From the NCBI GenBank assembly GCA_002382085.1, contig DFZK01000014.1, positions 19,969-83,968 of the forward strand: DNA of 64,000 bases, given 5' to 3'. The notes beneath the pieces are model-generated. The model was given only the letters and a program-made list of their open reading frames with translations, was not told the DNA's origin and did no database searches. Source of the stretch: Sulfurospirillum sp. UBA4058 (GTDB lineage Bacteria > Campylobacterota > Campylobacteria > Campylobacterales > Sulfurospirillaceae). Made by a program: the position numbers and the translations under genes. Below, piece after piece: positions 1 to 8,064 of this stretch. Each line of letters begins with the position of its first letter. The first letter of the stretch is position 1.

Positions 1-426
1 TTCGGCGGTAAAGTCGCAACCCTACTGCACCCCGAAATTTTAGTCTTACTTTCAAGTGCGGGTATCGTTGCCCCAAAATCCTTCAAAGTACGCTTCAAAA
101 TAGCACTTTTTAAATGTTTTAAACCGTTTTTTCCAAAACGTTTTTACCGCTTTTTTGCGACTAAAGACGTTGAAGGGATGAGCGAAACGATGTATGAGAT
201 ATTAAAACGCGTCGTCAATGAAGATTTTAGCGATATATTTGCTAAAATTCGCTCTCAAACTTTTATTTTTTGGGGCAAAGAAGATAAAGCAACTCCGCTC
301 TCAAGCGGGGAAGCCATCCATGCCCTTATTTCAGGTAGCCGTTTTTTACCTTTAGAAGGCGATCATTTCTTTTTTTTACGAAACGGCGAAACGATCGAAA
401 AAATTATCATGGAGTCTTTGGGTTGA
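1..426 (+). CDS. alpha/beta hydrolase, C-terminal part (5' end outside window)
   Basis: The frame is open from base 1 to the TGA at 424-426, so only the last ~141 residues are present. The first residues (FGGKVA) look like the stretch just after the nucleophile elbow, whose serine would lie outside the window. Near the C-terminus, FIFWGKEDKATPL is the acid (Asp) strand-turn and LEGDHFFF carries the usual catalytic His of alpha/beta hydrolases. The substrate cannot be told. It overlaps acylphosphatase by four bases (TTGA) and precedes murF; a hydrolase beside murF is also the arrangement I recall in C. jejuni (Cj0796c-Cj0795c). Confidence 0.8.
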   Translation, partial: FGGKVATLLHPEILVLLSSAGIVAPKSFKVRFKIALFKCFKPFFPKRFYRFFATKDVEGMSETMYEILKRVVNEDFSDIFAKIRSQTFIFWGKEDKATPLSSGEAIHALISGSRFLPLEGDHFFFLRNGETIEKIIMESLG

Positions 427-695
427 GTACGTATCGGATGATTGTTACGGGGCGCGTTCAGGGCGTTAATTATAGAAAATACGTGGTCGAAGTTGCCCAT
501 GCACTTGAGTATTACGGATACATCCGTAACCGAGCGGACGGAAGCGTCGAGGTGGTCATGAATGCCGATTATGAAGAAGATTTGGAATTTTTTATCAGTA
601 AATTGTACGACGGTTCTTTGTTCTCCGACGTGAAAAACGTTACATGTGAAAAAATTGAATCGATGCATTTTGACACCTTCGAGAAGAGGGCATAA
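423..695 (+). CDS. acyP: acylphosphatase
   Basis: A 90-residue protein of the usual acylphosphatase size. It hydrolyses carboxyl-phosphate bonds of small acyl phosphates in the cytosol. Residues 9-19 (VTGRVQGVNYR) match the family's phosphate-binding loop GRVQGV.(F/Y)R with the key Arg; NRADGSVEVV is the second family signature containing the catalytic Asn. The start is TTG at 423 inside the TGA stop of the hydrolase, a translational-coupling overlap. Its stop overlaps the ATG of murF (TAATG), so hydrolase, acyP and murF form one transcription unit. Confidence 0.88.
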   Translation: MSTYRMIVTGRVQGVNYRKYVVEVAHALEYYGYIRNRADGSVEVVMNADYEEDLEFFISKLYDGSLFSDVKNVTCEKIESMHFDTFEKRA

Positions 696-2137
696 TGGAA
701 CTTTTACTGCATGTAAGTGCACAAGTGTGTTTAACGTTGGGGCTTGGCTACTATTTTATGAGTGCTATGCAATGGTACTCCTACCGATTAAAGCGTTTAT
801 GTTTTCACTACCATCGTTACGATTGGCATTTTTACTTTCTCGCCGTACCGCTTGCGGGCTATTATCTTTTATCGGAATGGTTTGTGCTGCTTTGGAGCAT
901 CGGCTATCTCGTTTTTCTTTTCGTATGGAACCGTAAACTGGATAAAAAACTCGTTTTTACCCCTCGTATTAAGCGTTTTTTTCTCTTTTTACTCTTAGCA
1001 ACGTTGTTTCAAGATACGCTATGTATCGGCGTTTGGCACGGTTGCGAGAAATTCGGTGTTGTGATTCCGCTTTTAACGGCACATTTGATCGCCATTGCGT
1101 ACGAAAAAATACTCTTTGAAGGCTTTAAACGATCTGCACGTCAAAAATTAATGCACAATCCTTCGTTAAAAGTCGTAGCGATTACGGCAAGTTACGGTAA
1201 AACCAGTATTAAGAATTTTTTGGCACATATCCTCTCTTCCTCGTATCGGGTTTATAAAACACCTCGCAGCGTCAATACCTTAGGCGGTATTATTAAAGAC
1301 ATTAACGACAACCTGCCCGAAGAAGCATGCGACGTTTATATCGTCGAAGCCGGTGCTAGGCTTAAAGGCGACATCGACGAAATCGCACGTTTTGTCAATC
1401 CGCATATTGCCGTCGTAGGATCGATCGGTGCTCAACATATCGAATACTTTAAAACACTCGAAAACATTCGTAATACGAAAATGGAGCTTTTGCACTCCTC
1501 GCGTCTTGAAAAAGCGTTCGTTCATGAGAGTGCCAATGCCAAAGAGGGCGGAGTCGTGAGTGTTTTCGGTTCAGAAATTACGCACATCGACGCCACGTTA
1601 AACGGATTAGCCTTTACGCTTCCGATCGAGGGGAAGGAAGAACGCTTTTACTGTAAGCTTTTGGGAGCGTTTAACGCCGTCAATTTAAGTGCGGCTATTT
1701 ACGTTGCACGGACGCTCGGTATCGATACGGAAGCGATTCGCTTCGCAGTTTCTACGCTACGAAGCGTCGAACATCGTTTAGAACGTATTGAAGCCGGTGG
1801 AAAAATCATTATCGACGATAGTTTTAACGGTAATTTGGAAGGAATGCTCGGTTCATACGATTTAATCGCGACGTATCAAGGTCGTAAAGTGATTATTACG
1901 CCGGGTATCGTTGAAAGCAACGAACATGACAACAGGCTTTTGGCGGAAAAAATCGACGCCGTTTTCGATCTGGTGATTATCACCGGAAAAACAAATGTTA
2001 CGATACTAAACAAATCGATTCAAAAAGCTCAGAAAGTTATTTTATCCGATAAAAGCAAACTCCAAGACGTATTAGCCGAATTTACGCACAAAGGCGATAT
2101 TATTCTTTTTTCCAACGATGCACCGAATTTTATGTAA
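695..2137 (+). CDS. murF: UDP-N-acetylmuramoyl-tripeptide--D-Ala-D-Ala ligase (MurF)
   Basis: Last cytoplasmic step of UDP-MurNAc-pentapeptide synthesis. The 480-residue protein has a hydrophobic N-terminal stretch (about residues 1-140, several possible membrane segments), then the Mur-ligase ATPase: the P-loop ITASYGKTSIKNFL, the VEAGARLKGDI segment, the HIEYF/NI segment and the C-terminal domain around IIDDSFNGN. The hydrophobic extension is typical of the campylobacterial enzymes as I know them and suggests membrane association. It starts at an ATG overlapping the acyP stop. MurF rather than MurC/D/E is inferred from the DDSFNGN motif and the gene neighbours. Confidence 0.88.
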   Translation: MELLLHVSAQVCLTLGLGYYFMSAMQWYSYRLKRLCFHYHRYDWHFYFLAVPLAGYYLLSEWFVLLWSIGYLVFLFVWNRKLDKKLVFTPRIKRFFLFLLLATLFQDTLCIGVWHGCEKFGVVIPLLTAHLIAIAYEKILFEGFKRSARQKLMHNPSLKVVAITASYGKTSIKNFLAHILSSSYRVYKTPRSVNTLGGIIKDINDNLPEEACDVYIVEAGARLKGDIDEIARFVNPHIAVVGSIGAQHIEYFKTLENIRNTKMELLHSSRLEKAFVHESANAKEGGVVSVFGSEITHIDATLNGLAFTLPIEGKEERFYCKLLGAFNAVNLSAAIYVARTLGIDTEAIRFAVSTLRSVEHRLERIEAGGKIIIDDSFNGNLEGMLGSYDLIATYQGRKVIITPGIVESNEHDNRLLAEKIDAVFDLVIITGKTNVTILNKSIQKAQKVILSDKSKLQDVLAEFTHKGDIILFSNDAPNFM

Positions 2138-2170
2138 TCATTTTATTTTGTTATATCTTTATTAGACGTT

Positions 2171-2179
2171 TGCTATAGT
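2171..2179 (+). promoter_or_regulatory. extended -10 promoter of pta-ackA
   Basis: TGCTATAGT is an extended -10 (TGn plus TATAGT) about 35 bases ahead of the pta start. No convincing -35 is seen, which is common for sigma-70 promoters in this phylum; a second overlapping TATAGT lies at 2179-2184. Confidence 0.5.
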
Positions 2180-2212
2180 ATAGTGAGTAGAGTTACATTT
2201 AAAAGGAGAGAG

Positions 2213-4321
2213 ATGAAAACGAAAAGTTTGTATATTTCATCGCTAGCACCTGCGGCCGGTAGTTTGGTCGTAGCGATGGGTATCATGGAGCTTTTAAAAG
2301 GACGTCTAGGCAAAGTTGCTTTTTTCCGCCCCGTCGTTGCGGACGACAAAACGGTCGATAAAGATATCGAGTTTATGCTTGAACACTATGCTTTGGGTAT
2401 GGACGTTCATGAAATGGTCGGTTATAGCGTTCACGAAGTCGAGAGTTTGGTCGCCGAAAATAAATACAACGAAGTGCTCGAGACATTGATCGATAAATTG
2501 AAAAATTTAGAGAGCCGATACGACTTTGTGTTGATTGAAGGATTAAATCAATCTAATTTTTCGCCGACGATCGATTTTGATATTAATCTCTCCATCGCCA
2601 AAAATCTTAGTAGTCCTTTTATTAGCGTTTTAAAAGGTAAGGGTAAAAACGTTAAAGAGGTGATTGACGAAATTCATATTGAAGCCGAAGCCATCAAAGC
2701 TGCCGGCTGTCACCACTTTGCAACTTTTGTCAACCGTTTAGGCGAAACCGAATGGGAAGCACTCAAAGAGTTGACTCAAAAAGAGTCCCTGCAAGAAGCA
2801 CCCCTATACTTTTTGCAAGAAATCCCCGAACTCGATACGCCTACCGTCGCCGAAATTAAAAAAGCGTTAGGATGCGTTCATATTTACGGAGAAGAAAAAG
2901 ACTTACGCCGTGTGGTCAAACAAAGCAAAATCGCCGCTATGAAACTTGACAACTTTTTAGAATACATCGAAGACGGCGATTTGATTATTACTTCGGGAGA
3001 TCGATCCGATATTATCGTCGGTTGTTTAAGCACCGTTTTTTCCAATAACTATCCGAATATCTCGGGTATTTTGTTAACCGCCGGTATGATGCCGCACAAA
3101 TCTATTAACAAACTGATTGCAGGCTTTAAAGACCTTTCCATACCCATTTTAAGCGTCGATGAGGGCACGTTTACGACTGCCGTCAACGTTGCCAACGTAC
3201 CTGCACGCATTACGCCTCAAAGCGTACGTAAAATTGCGCTTGCTATGGGACTTTTTTCATCCAACGTCAATATCGAAGAGATGCATCGATCGATCAATAT
3301 GCCTTCTTCCGCAAGCTCGATCACGCCGGTAATGTTTGAATACGCCTTGTTTGAAAGAGCGCGAAGAGACCGTAAACGAATTGTTTTACCGGAAAGTAAC
3401 GATGAGCGTATTTTACGTGCAACGGAGATTTTGCTTCGACGCGATGTTGCCGATATCATCTTACTCGGCGTTGAAGAAGAAGTTCGCCAAAAAAGCGCGA
3501 CTTTAGGGTTGGATATTAGTAAAGCGACCATTATCGATCCGTTGAACTCTTCATTCATGGACTCTTTTGTGACCTCTTTTTACGAGATGCGTAAAGCCAA
3601 AGGTTTAACCCTCGAAGTCGCCAAAGACAGCATGATGATGAAAAATTATTTCGGTACGATGATGGTTTATTTGGGACATGCCGACGGCATGGTCTCCGGT
3701 GCGATTCATACGACGCAAGAGACGATTCGTCCGGCACTTCAAATCATCAAAACCAAACCGGGCATTTCCATCGTATCAAGCCTCTTTTTTATGTGTTTAG
3801 ATACGCGTGTTTTAGTTTACGGAGACTGTGCCGTTAACCAAGATCCTAACGCGGAAGAGTTAGCGCAAATTGCTATTTCTTCGGCCGATACGGCAAAAAT
3901 GTTCGGTATCGAACCGAAAATCGCAATGCTTTCGTACTCCACGGGAGATTCCGGAAAAGGCGAAGAGGTCGAAAAAGTACGTTTAGCAACCAAAATCGTC
4001 AAAGAAGCCCGTCCCGATCTGTTGGTCGAAGGACCGATACAATACGATGCCGCAATCGATCCGACCGTCGCAAAAACAAAATTACCGAATAGCCACGTTG
4101 CGGGTCAAGCGACGATTTTTATCTTCCCGGATCTTAATACGGGTAATAACACCTATAAAGCGGTTCAACGTAGCTCCGGTGCCGTTGCTATCGGACCCGT
4201 ATTGCAAGGTTTACGCAAACCGGTCAATGATCTGAGTCGAGGTTGTTTGGTTCCCGATATCGTCAATACGGTTGCCATTACCGCCATCCAAGCACAAAGC
4301 GGAGAAGGGGAAGCACAATGA
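2213..4321 (+). CDS. pta: phosphate acetyltransferase, long form
   Basis: Converts acetyl-CoA and phosphate to acetyl phosphate and CoA; with AckA it gives ATP and acetate, or runs backwards to assimilate acetate. The start is taken as the ATG at 2213, preceded by AAAAGGAGAG, giving 702 residues; a GTG ten codons upstream (2183) has no ribosome site. The N-terminal ~200 residues are the P-loop NTPase-like domain, but the GK(S/T) signature is degenerate (LAPAAGSLVVAMG). The middle is the DRTGG regulatory domain (about 210-330). The C-terminal ~330 residues are the PTA catalytic domain (RKRIVLPESNDERIL, HTTQETIRPALQ, LSYSTGDSGKG, GPIQYDAAI). The stop overlaps ackA by four bases. Confidence 0.95.
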   Translation: MKTKSLYISSLAPAAGSLVVAMGIMELLKGRLGKVAFFRPVVADDKTVDKDIEFMLEHYALGMDVHEMVGYSVHEVESLVAENKYNEVLETLIDKLKNLESRYDFVLIEGLNQSNFSPTIDFDINLSIAKNLSSPFISVLKGKGKNVKEVIDEIHIEAEAIKAAGCHHFATFVNRLGETEWEALKELTQKESLQEAPLYFLQEIPELDTPTVAEIKKALGCVHIYGEEKDLRRVVKQSKIAAMKLDNFLEYIEDGDLIITSGDRSDIIVGCLSTVFSNNYPNISGILLTAGMMPHKSINKLIAGFKDLSIPILSVDEGTFTTAVNVANVPARITPQSVRKIALAMGLFSSNVNIEEMHRSINMPSSASSITPVMFEYALFERARRDRKRIVLPESNDERILRATEILLRRDVADIILLGVEEEVRQKSATLGLDISKATIIDPLNSSFMDSFVTSFYEMRKAKGLTLEVAKDSMMMKNYFGTMMVYLGHADGMVSGAIHTTQETIRPALQIIKTKPGISIVSSLFFMCLDTRVLVYGDCAVNQDPNAEELAQIAISSADTAKMFGIEPKIAMLSYSTGDSGKGEEVEKVRLATKIVKEARPDLLVEGPIQYDAAIDPTVAKTKLPNSHVAGQATIFIFPDLNTGNNTYKAVQRSSGAVAIGPVLQGLRKPVNDLSRGCLVPDIVNTVAITAIQAQSGEGEAQ

Positions 4322-5538
4322 AAATCTTAGTGCTCAATGCCGGGAGTTCTTCGATCAAGTACCAATTGATCAATATGGAAAACTATGCCGTTATTGCAAG
4401 CGGCTTAATCGAGCAAATCGGAGAAAACTCATCGCTAGCGCGTATTAAATACCTCGATAAAGAGGGCAGTGAACAAAAAATTGAGCATAAATTGCCGATT
4501 CCAAACCATGAAATCGCCTTGAAACTGATGAGTGCACTTTTGATCGAATCAAGTGCCATTCACGATTTAAATGATCTTGACGGAATAGGGCATCGCGTCG
4601 TACAAGGAGGCTCTTCTTTTCGCGAACCCGTGATCGTCGACGAATGGGTCGCTTCGGAAATCGAACGCTTGATTCCTTTAGCCCCGTTGCACAATCCGGG
4701 GCATTTAGCCGGCATCAAAGTCTCTTTGGAGCAAAGTCCTAGCGTTCCGCAAGTCGTCGTATTCGATACGGCATTTCATGCAACGATGCCTCCGCATGCT
4801 TACATGTATGCAATTCCCTATCATTATTACGAAAATTTGAAAATCAGACGTTACGGTTTTCACGGAACTTCGCATCGTTTTGTCGCAAAAGAGGCGGCAA
4901 AATTTATGGGTAAAAAGCTTTCCCAACTCAATGCCATTACCCTGCACTTAGGAAACGGTGCTAGCGTGAGTGCCATTCAAAATGGTCAGAGCGTCGATAC
5001 GTCTATGGGCTTAACGCCGCTTGAAGGCTTGATGATGGGTACGCGAAGCGGCGATATCGATCCCGCCGTTTTATTTTACCTTGCACGCAAAGAGGGTTTG
5101 GATATCGAAACATTGGATCGCGTCTTAAATAAGGAAAGCGGTCTCAAAGGTATTTGCGGCATTAACGATATGCGTGAAGTCGGGCAAATGGCAGAAGAGG
5201 GTAACGAAAAAGCACAATTAGCATTGGAAATGTTCAACTATCGCATCAAAAAATACATCGGTGCTTACAGTGCCGCACTAGGACGCGTCGATTGTATCGT
5301 ATTTACCGGCGGTATCGGAGAAAATGCCGTAAACGTTCGCGCTAAGAGTTGCGAAAACTTGCAAAATTTAGGAATTGAAATTGATCCGATTCTTAATCAA
5401 AAGCGTTCCTCCCGCACGATGCAAATTAGCACGAAAGAGAGTCCGGTAACGGTGCTTGTCATTCCGACAAACGAGGAATTGGAGATTGCCTTACAGACGC
5501 AAGAAGTCATTGTAGCACACAAGCAAAAGCATTCATAA
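4318..5538 (+). CDS. ackA: acetate kinase
   Basis: Acetyl phosphate + ADP to acetate + ATP. The ATG at 4318 overlaps the pta stop (ATGA), giving 406 residues, the normal length; the open frame extends further upstream but only as an overlap with pta. Family motifs: N-terminal ILVLNAGSSSIKYQL (phosphate-binding), YGFHGTSHRFV, HLGNGASVSA, DTSMGLTPLEGLMMGTRSGD and FTGGIGENA near the end. Transcribed with pta from the promoter near 2175 and ended by the hairpin directly downstream. Confidence 0.97.
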   Translation: MKILVLNAGSSSIKYQLINMENYAVIASGLIEQIGENSSLARIKYLDKEGSEQKIEHKLPIPNHEIALKLMSALLIESSAIHDLNDLDGIGHRVVQGGSSFREPVIVDEWVASEIERLIPLAPLHNPGHLAGIKVSLEQSPSVPQVVVFDTAFHATMPPHAYMYAIPYHYYENLKIRRYGFHGTSHRFVAKEAAKFMGKKLSQLNAITLHLGNGASVSAIQNGQSVDTSMGLTPLEGLMMGTRSGDIDPAVLFYLARKEGLDIETLDRVLNKESGLKGICGINDMREVGQMAEEGNEKAQLALEMFNYRIKKYIGAYSAALGRVDCIVFTGGIGENAVNVRAKSCENLQNLGIEIDPILNQKRSSRTMQISTKESPVTVLVIPTNEELEIALQTQEVIVAHKQKHS

Positions 5539-5545
5539 AACCTTT

Positions 5546-5572
5546 ACATGTAGGAGATTTTCTCCTACATGT
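5546..5572. terminator. bidirectional terminator between ackA and yqeY
   Basis: A perfect 12-bp inverted repeat (ACATGTAGGAGA / TCTCCTACATGT) with a 3-base loop sits between the convergent ackA and yqeY stops. It is followed by CGCTTTTA on the plus side and AAAGGTTTTA on the minus side, so it can serve both genes. Both arms end in ACATGT, related to the palindrome discussed in the findings. Confidence 0.75.
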
Positions 5573-5577
5573 CGCTT

Positions 5578-6024
5578 TTACGCCAACAACGTTTTCGCGA
5601 TAAGATTAATACGCTTACCATCCGCTACGCCGGCACATTCGCTTAAAACAACCGGCATCAATTTTCCGATCTCTTTCATAGACGTAATGCCTAAAGCCGC
5701 AATATGCTTTTGAAGAATACCTTTAAGCTCATCATCGCTTAATTGTTGAGGCAAATAACTTTTTAATAGCGCAGCTTCCGCCGTCTCTTTTTCGACAAGG
5801 TCATTACGTCCGGCTTCTTGAAACGCACTGATCGCATCTTCACGTTGTTTAAGCGATTTTTGGATAATTTTCATAATATCCTCATCGCTCAGCTCTTTAC
5901 GCTCGTCAACTTCGATTTGTTTGAGTGCGCTCATTAAAAAGCGTATCGCATCGCGTTTAAAAGCATCTTTGTTTTTCATGGCTTCTTTCAAGTCGTCTTG
6001 AAGTTTCGTTTTCAGTTGAGACAT
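5578..6024 (-). CDS. GatB/YqeY domain protein
   Basis: A 148-residue stand-alone YqeY-like protein, full length for the family. It is helical and charged (MSQLKTKLQDDLKEAMKNKD; DERKELSDEDIMKIIQKSLKQREDAI; ESYLPQQLSDDEL-like block LKSYLPQQLSDDEL), related to the tRNA-binding tail of the GatB amidotransferase subunit. The actual role of stand-alone members is not settled. The ATG at 6024 has a strong AGGAGGA ribosome site just upstream. Single gene, convergent with ackA. Confidence 0.9.
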   Translation of the reverse strand: MSQLKTKLQDDLKEAMKNKDAFKRDAIRFLMSALKQIEVDERKELSDEDIMKIIQKSLKQREDAISAFQEAGRNDLVEKETAEAALLKSYLPQQLSDDELKGILQKHIAALGITSMKEIGKLMPVVLSECAGVADGKRINLIAKTLLA

Positions 6025-6177
6025 CTTTTCCTCCTGTATTCATACAATGTAAAATGTAAAAGATATTTTATAGTTTCTATCATAAAAACGTCCATAACAA
6101 AGGGTTTTTAACGACAAAATGACTGTTCTGAATCCTGAACGGATATAGGCGTACCCTATTGAGATGTTATATTTGTA

Positions 6178-6204
6178 TTGGAAACTATAATTTCCAAACT
6201 TAAA
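6178..6204 (+). repeat. dif-like site, copy 1 (left boundary of accessory patch)
   Basis: TTGGAAA-CTATAA-TTTCCAA is a 7-bp inverted repeat around a 6-bp centre, the arm/centre/arm layout of Xer recombination sites. The 18 bases CTATAATTTCCAAACTTA (6185-6202) recur exactly at 9972-9989, just upstream of xerH. The AAACTATAATTT core also resembles the streptococcal difSL site as I remember it. The role as a dif/att site is inferred. Confidence 0.55.
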
Positions 6205-6386
6205 TACACTCAAGAAATTCCCAAGTCATAATGAAGACTTTATATCATACCCTTTTAACCTAAAATAGACTCTTGATGCATGATACATGAAAAATCGATT
6301 GAGAAGGATTAAGGCAAATGATTCGGATAGATAATAAAGACTCTACCCCACTTATTGCCCCTCCCTTGGTGCATCTTCTTCTAGCT

Positions 6387-6396
6387 TTACATGTAA
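6387..6396. repeat. TTACATGTAA palindrome, one of 11 exact copies
   Basis: The perfect 10-bp palindrome TTACATGTAA starts at 6387, 8065, 13850, 14940, 20014, 23027, 30181, 36877, 38258, 40365 and 52997. Eight lie inside or across coding sequences, three in intergenic DNA. Near copies include 9623, 26954, 32785, 47017 and 56583. Random expectation in 64 kb is below one. See findings. Confidence 0.8.
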
Positions 6397-6419
6397 AGTT
6401 AAAAGTTTAGCTCAGACCC

Positions 6420-6863
6420 CTATTTTTTGTATGCCATATCTACGAGTACGATAAGCTCTTTGGTATTTGCCATTGCATTATAAAGCTCTGTACCAAGTTT
6501 CTTTTTTACTATATCTTCATATTGTCCTTTAATAGCAAGGAGAAGATTATCCCCTTGTGTTTGAGTTAAAGTAATCGCATTGGTACTAGCATTAAAAGTA
6601 TCGATTTCACTTTGGGAGGCAATTCCATTATTTTTTGCCCAATCATCTAATGATTTTCTTTGTGATGGTGAAAGCACAATTCCTATTTTTGCAAAATCCG
6701 CTGATATTGTTGCAATTGTTCCATTAAGAGCATACCCGTATCCAATCGTTGCAACCCCTTTACTATCAAGATAAACCTTTGAGTGAAACGCTTCATTTTT
6801 TTCGATAAACGCTATTAATTCACCTTCGTAATTTGCAGTCGTATGTAATGTTGTTAGTGCCAT
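6420..6863 (-). CDS. phage-type (T4-like) lysozyme domain protein, probably 3'-truncated
   Basis: 147 residues. The stretch IEKNEAFHSKVYLDSKGVATIGYGYAL carries the GH24 pattern: a catalytic Glu followed by Y.D..G..TIGYG. It would cleave the MurNAc-GlcNAc bond of peptidoglycan. There is no signal peptide or holin gene beside it. The protein stops at VLVDMAYKK, whereas T4-like lysozymes normally continue past VDMAYN.G with another helix, so the 3' end looks cut off or frameshifted at an A6 run (the stop overlaps CAAAAAATAG). It lies 21 bases downstream of an LprI-type gene on the same strand. It could be an endolysin remnant or an antibacterial effector. Confidence 0.7.
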   Translation of the reverse strand: MALTTLHTTANYEGELIAFIEKNEAFHSKVYLDSKGVATIGYGYALNGTIATISADFAKIGIVLSPSQRKSLDDWAKNNGIASQSEIDTFNASTNAITLTQTQGDNLLLAIKGQYEDIVKKKLGTELYNAMANTKELIVLVDMAYKK

Positions 6864-6884
6864 AGTTTTTTCTCCTTCTTTTAT

Positions 6885-7907
6885 TTAGTATTTAAAATCA
6901 GATGTTCTAAAAATAATCGCCGCATATTCTGCGCCGATTACTTCAATGCCAAACTGTTCCCAGTATTTTGATAATTCTAAAATATCTCGAACCCAAAAGT
7001 TAACAGTGTCATCGTAATGACCCATGGTAATAAGATACTCTTTGTGGTTATAAATAATAATATTTGCATTGCCACTAAAAACACCATATGAATTCTTAAT
7101 AGACTCTTTATCCGTATTTAATGCTTTTGCTACATCTCCGTTATACCTAAGCTCTTTACAATAACTTGGATCAACCACATCATAATCGCCATCATTAAGA
7201 ATTGGTCGTATAAAGAACCACTCTTTACCCTTTGCATTGAGTTTCCAGATGTAAAGATCGAAGCCGAGAATAGGTCTTCTACTAATAACTGGATTAATAG
7301 GGTCTAGGTCTGGTGACATATACATATCTTCCCCTGGTTCAAGTATTCTATGCGGAGTCTTTATGACTTCCAGATCAAACCGATACCCATGACACTTTTT
7401 TAAAATCTCTTTAAGTTTAGGATCGTTATAGTCTTTTACCTCTGCGATAAGCGGTTTCTTAAAGGTAATATTTCTAAAGCAAAAGAAATCTTCTTTGAAC
7501 GTTTTGCTTTGTTTTTTATCATATGGTACGCTCGTTACTTTTTTGGGGTCTACTTCTTGCATACTCTCTTGTGCTATTTTCATCGCATCAAGGTAGGTTT
7601 TCGGAAAAGTCTTTTGATTGGATAAGGAGATTGTCAGCTCTTCTAGTCTTGTTGTATAAGCCTCTTTGATGCAAAGAGCATCTTGACATTGACTCCTTTG
7701 TTTTACCCACGCTCTTTGATCACTTTTGATCTCTTTAGTTAGGAGATAAAAACTTGTATAGACCTCACTTAGTTTTTCGTCCAACTTTGACAACGCATCA
7801 TCCTGACAAATTGCTTTTTCTACATCGCTTTTAGCTTTGGTACAATCAAAGCTCGCCCCCAAAAGCGAAAATGTCATTAGTACCAATACGAGTAATAATT
7901 TTCTCAT
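6885..7907 (-). CDS. exported protein with LprI-type (DUF1311) N-terminal domain
   Basis: 340 residues. A clear signal peptide (MRKLLLVLVLMTFSLLGAS) is followed by an LprI/DUF1311 domain at about residues 20-95 with four cysteines (FDC, AIC, QCQDALC) and the RAWVKQRSQC motif. The domain is named after the mycobacterial lysozyme inhibitor LprI, but it is widespread and inhibition has been shown for few members. The remaining ~240 residues are not recognised. The ATG overlaps the stop of a 23-codon ORF (ATGA). Being immediately upstream of a lysozyme gene suggests a protective role, which is inference. Confidence 0.72.
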   Translation of the reverse strand: MRKLLLVLVLMTFSLLGASFDCTKAKSDVEKAICQDDALSKLDEKLSEVYTSFYLLTKEIKSDQRAWVKQRSQCQDALCIKEAYTTRLEELTISLSNQKTFPKTYLDAMKIAQESMQEVDPKKVTSVPYDKKQSKTFKEDFFCFRNITFKKPLIAEVKDYNDPKLKEILKKCHGYRFDLEVIKTPHRILEPGEDMYMSPDLDPINPVISRRPILGFDLYIWKLNAKGKEWFFIRPILNDGDYDVVDPSYCKELRYNGDVAKALNTDKESIKNSYGVFSGNANIIIYNHKEYLITMGHYDDTVNFWVRDILELSKYWEQFGIEVIGAEYAAIIFRTSDFKY

Positions 7908-7975
7908 CTTTCCCCTCCCTTTTCACGCTTTACTTGTAAAACTTTCTCTTGCTCTTCTTTCCACCGTTTCAACAT
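7904..7975 (-). CDS. possible 23-residue small ORF, coupled to the LprI-like gene
   Basis: Starts at ATG 7975 behind an almost perfect Shine-Dalgarno (AAGGAGG) and encodes MLKRWKEEQEKVLQVKREKG plus three residues. Its TGA overlaps the ATG of the LprI-like gene. It is highly charged with no recognised domain. It could be a leader peptide for translational coupling, a true microprotein, or a remnant. Confidence 0.35.
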   Translation of the reverse strand: MLKRWKEEQEKVLQVKREKGGER

Positions 7976-8034
7976 ACCGCCTCCTTATGTTGATTGTGTT
8001 TTCCTAGCTCATACCATCCTAGTTTTCCCATCAT
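7969..8034 (-). CDS. possible 21-residue small ORF after the radical SAM gene
   Basis: Starts at ATG 8034 (a second ATG follows at once) with AAAAGG upstream and encodes MMGKLGWYELGKHNQHKEAV plus a final Cys. It overlaps the next small ORF by seven bases and begins 31 bases after the radical SAM stop. No family is recognised. Position next to a radical SAM enzyme is suggestive only. Confidence 0.3.
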   Translation of the reverse strand: MMGKLGWYELGKHNQHKEAVC

Positions 8035-8064
8035 CTTTGTGCCTTTTCAATGTTATTGATATCT

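Larger units (their letters stand above)
6025..6419. other. intergenic region left of the accessory patch
   Basis: 395 bases without a convincing gene. It holds the dif-like site at 6178-6204, a reverse-strand partial match to its left half at 6068-6078 (AGAAACTATAA on the minus strand), and a TTACATGTAA palindrome at 6387-6396. A 30-codon ORF (6318-6410, +) with GAGAAGG ahead of its ATG may be a gene remnant; I do not recognise it. Confidence 0.5.

Noticed and set aside
363..722. 119-codon minus-strand frame over acyP
   Set aside because: Antisense to clear acylphosphatase and hydrolase genes; no motif.
6318..6410. 30-codon ORF with GAGAAGG upstream (+)
   Set aside because: Short, unrecognised and ends across the TTACATGTAA palindrome; kept only as a possible remnant in the intergenic note.
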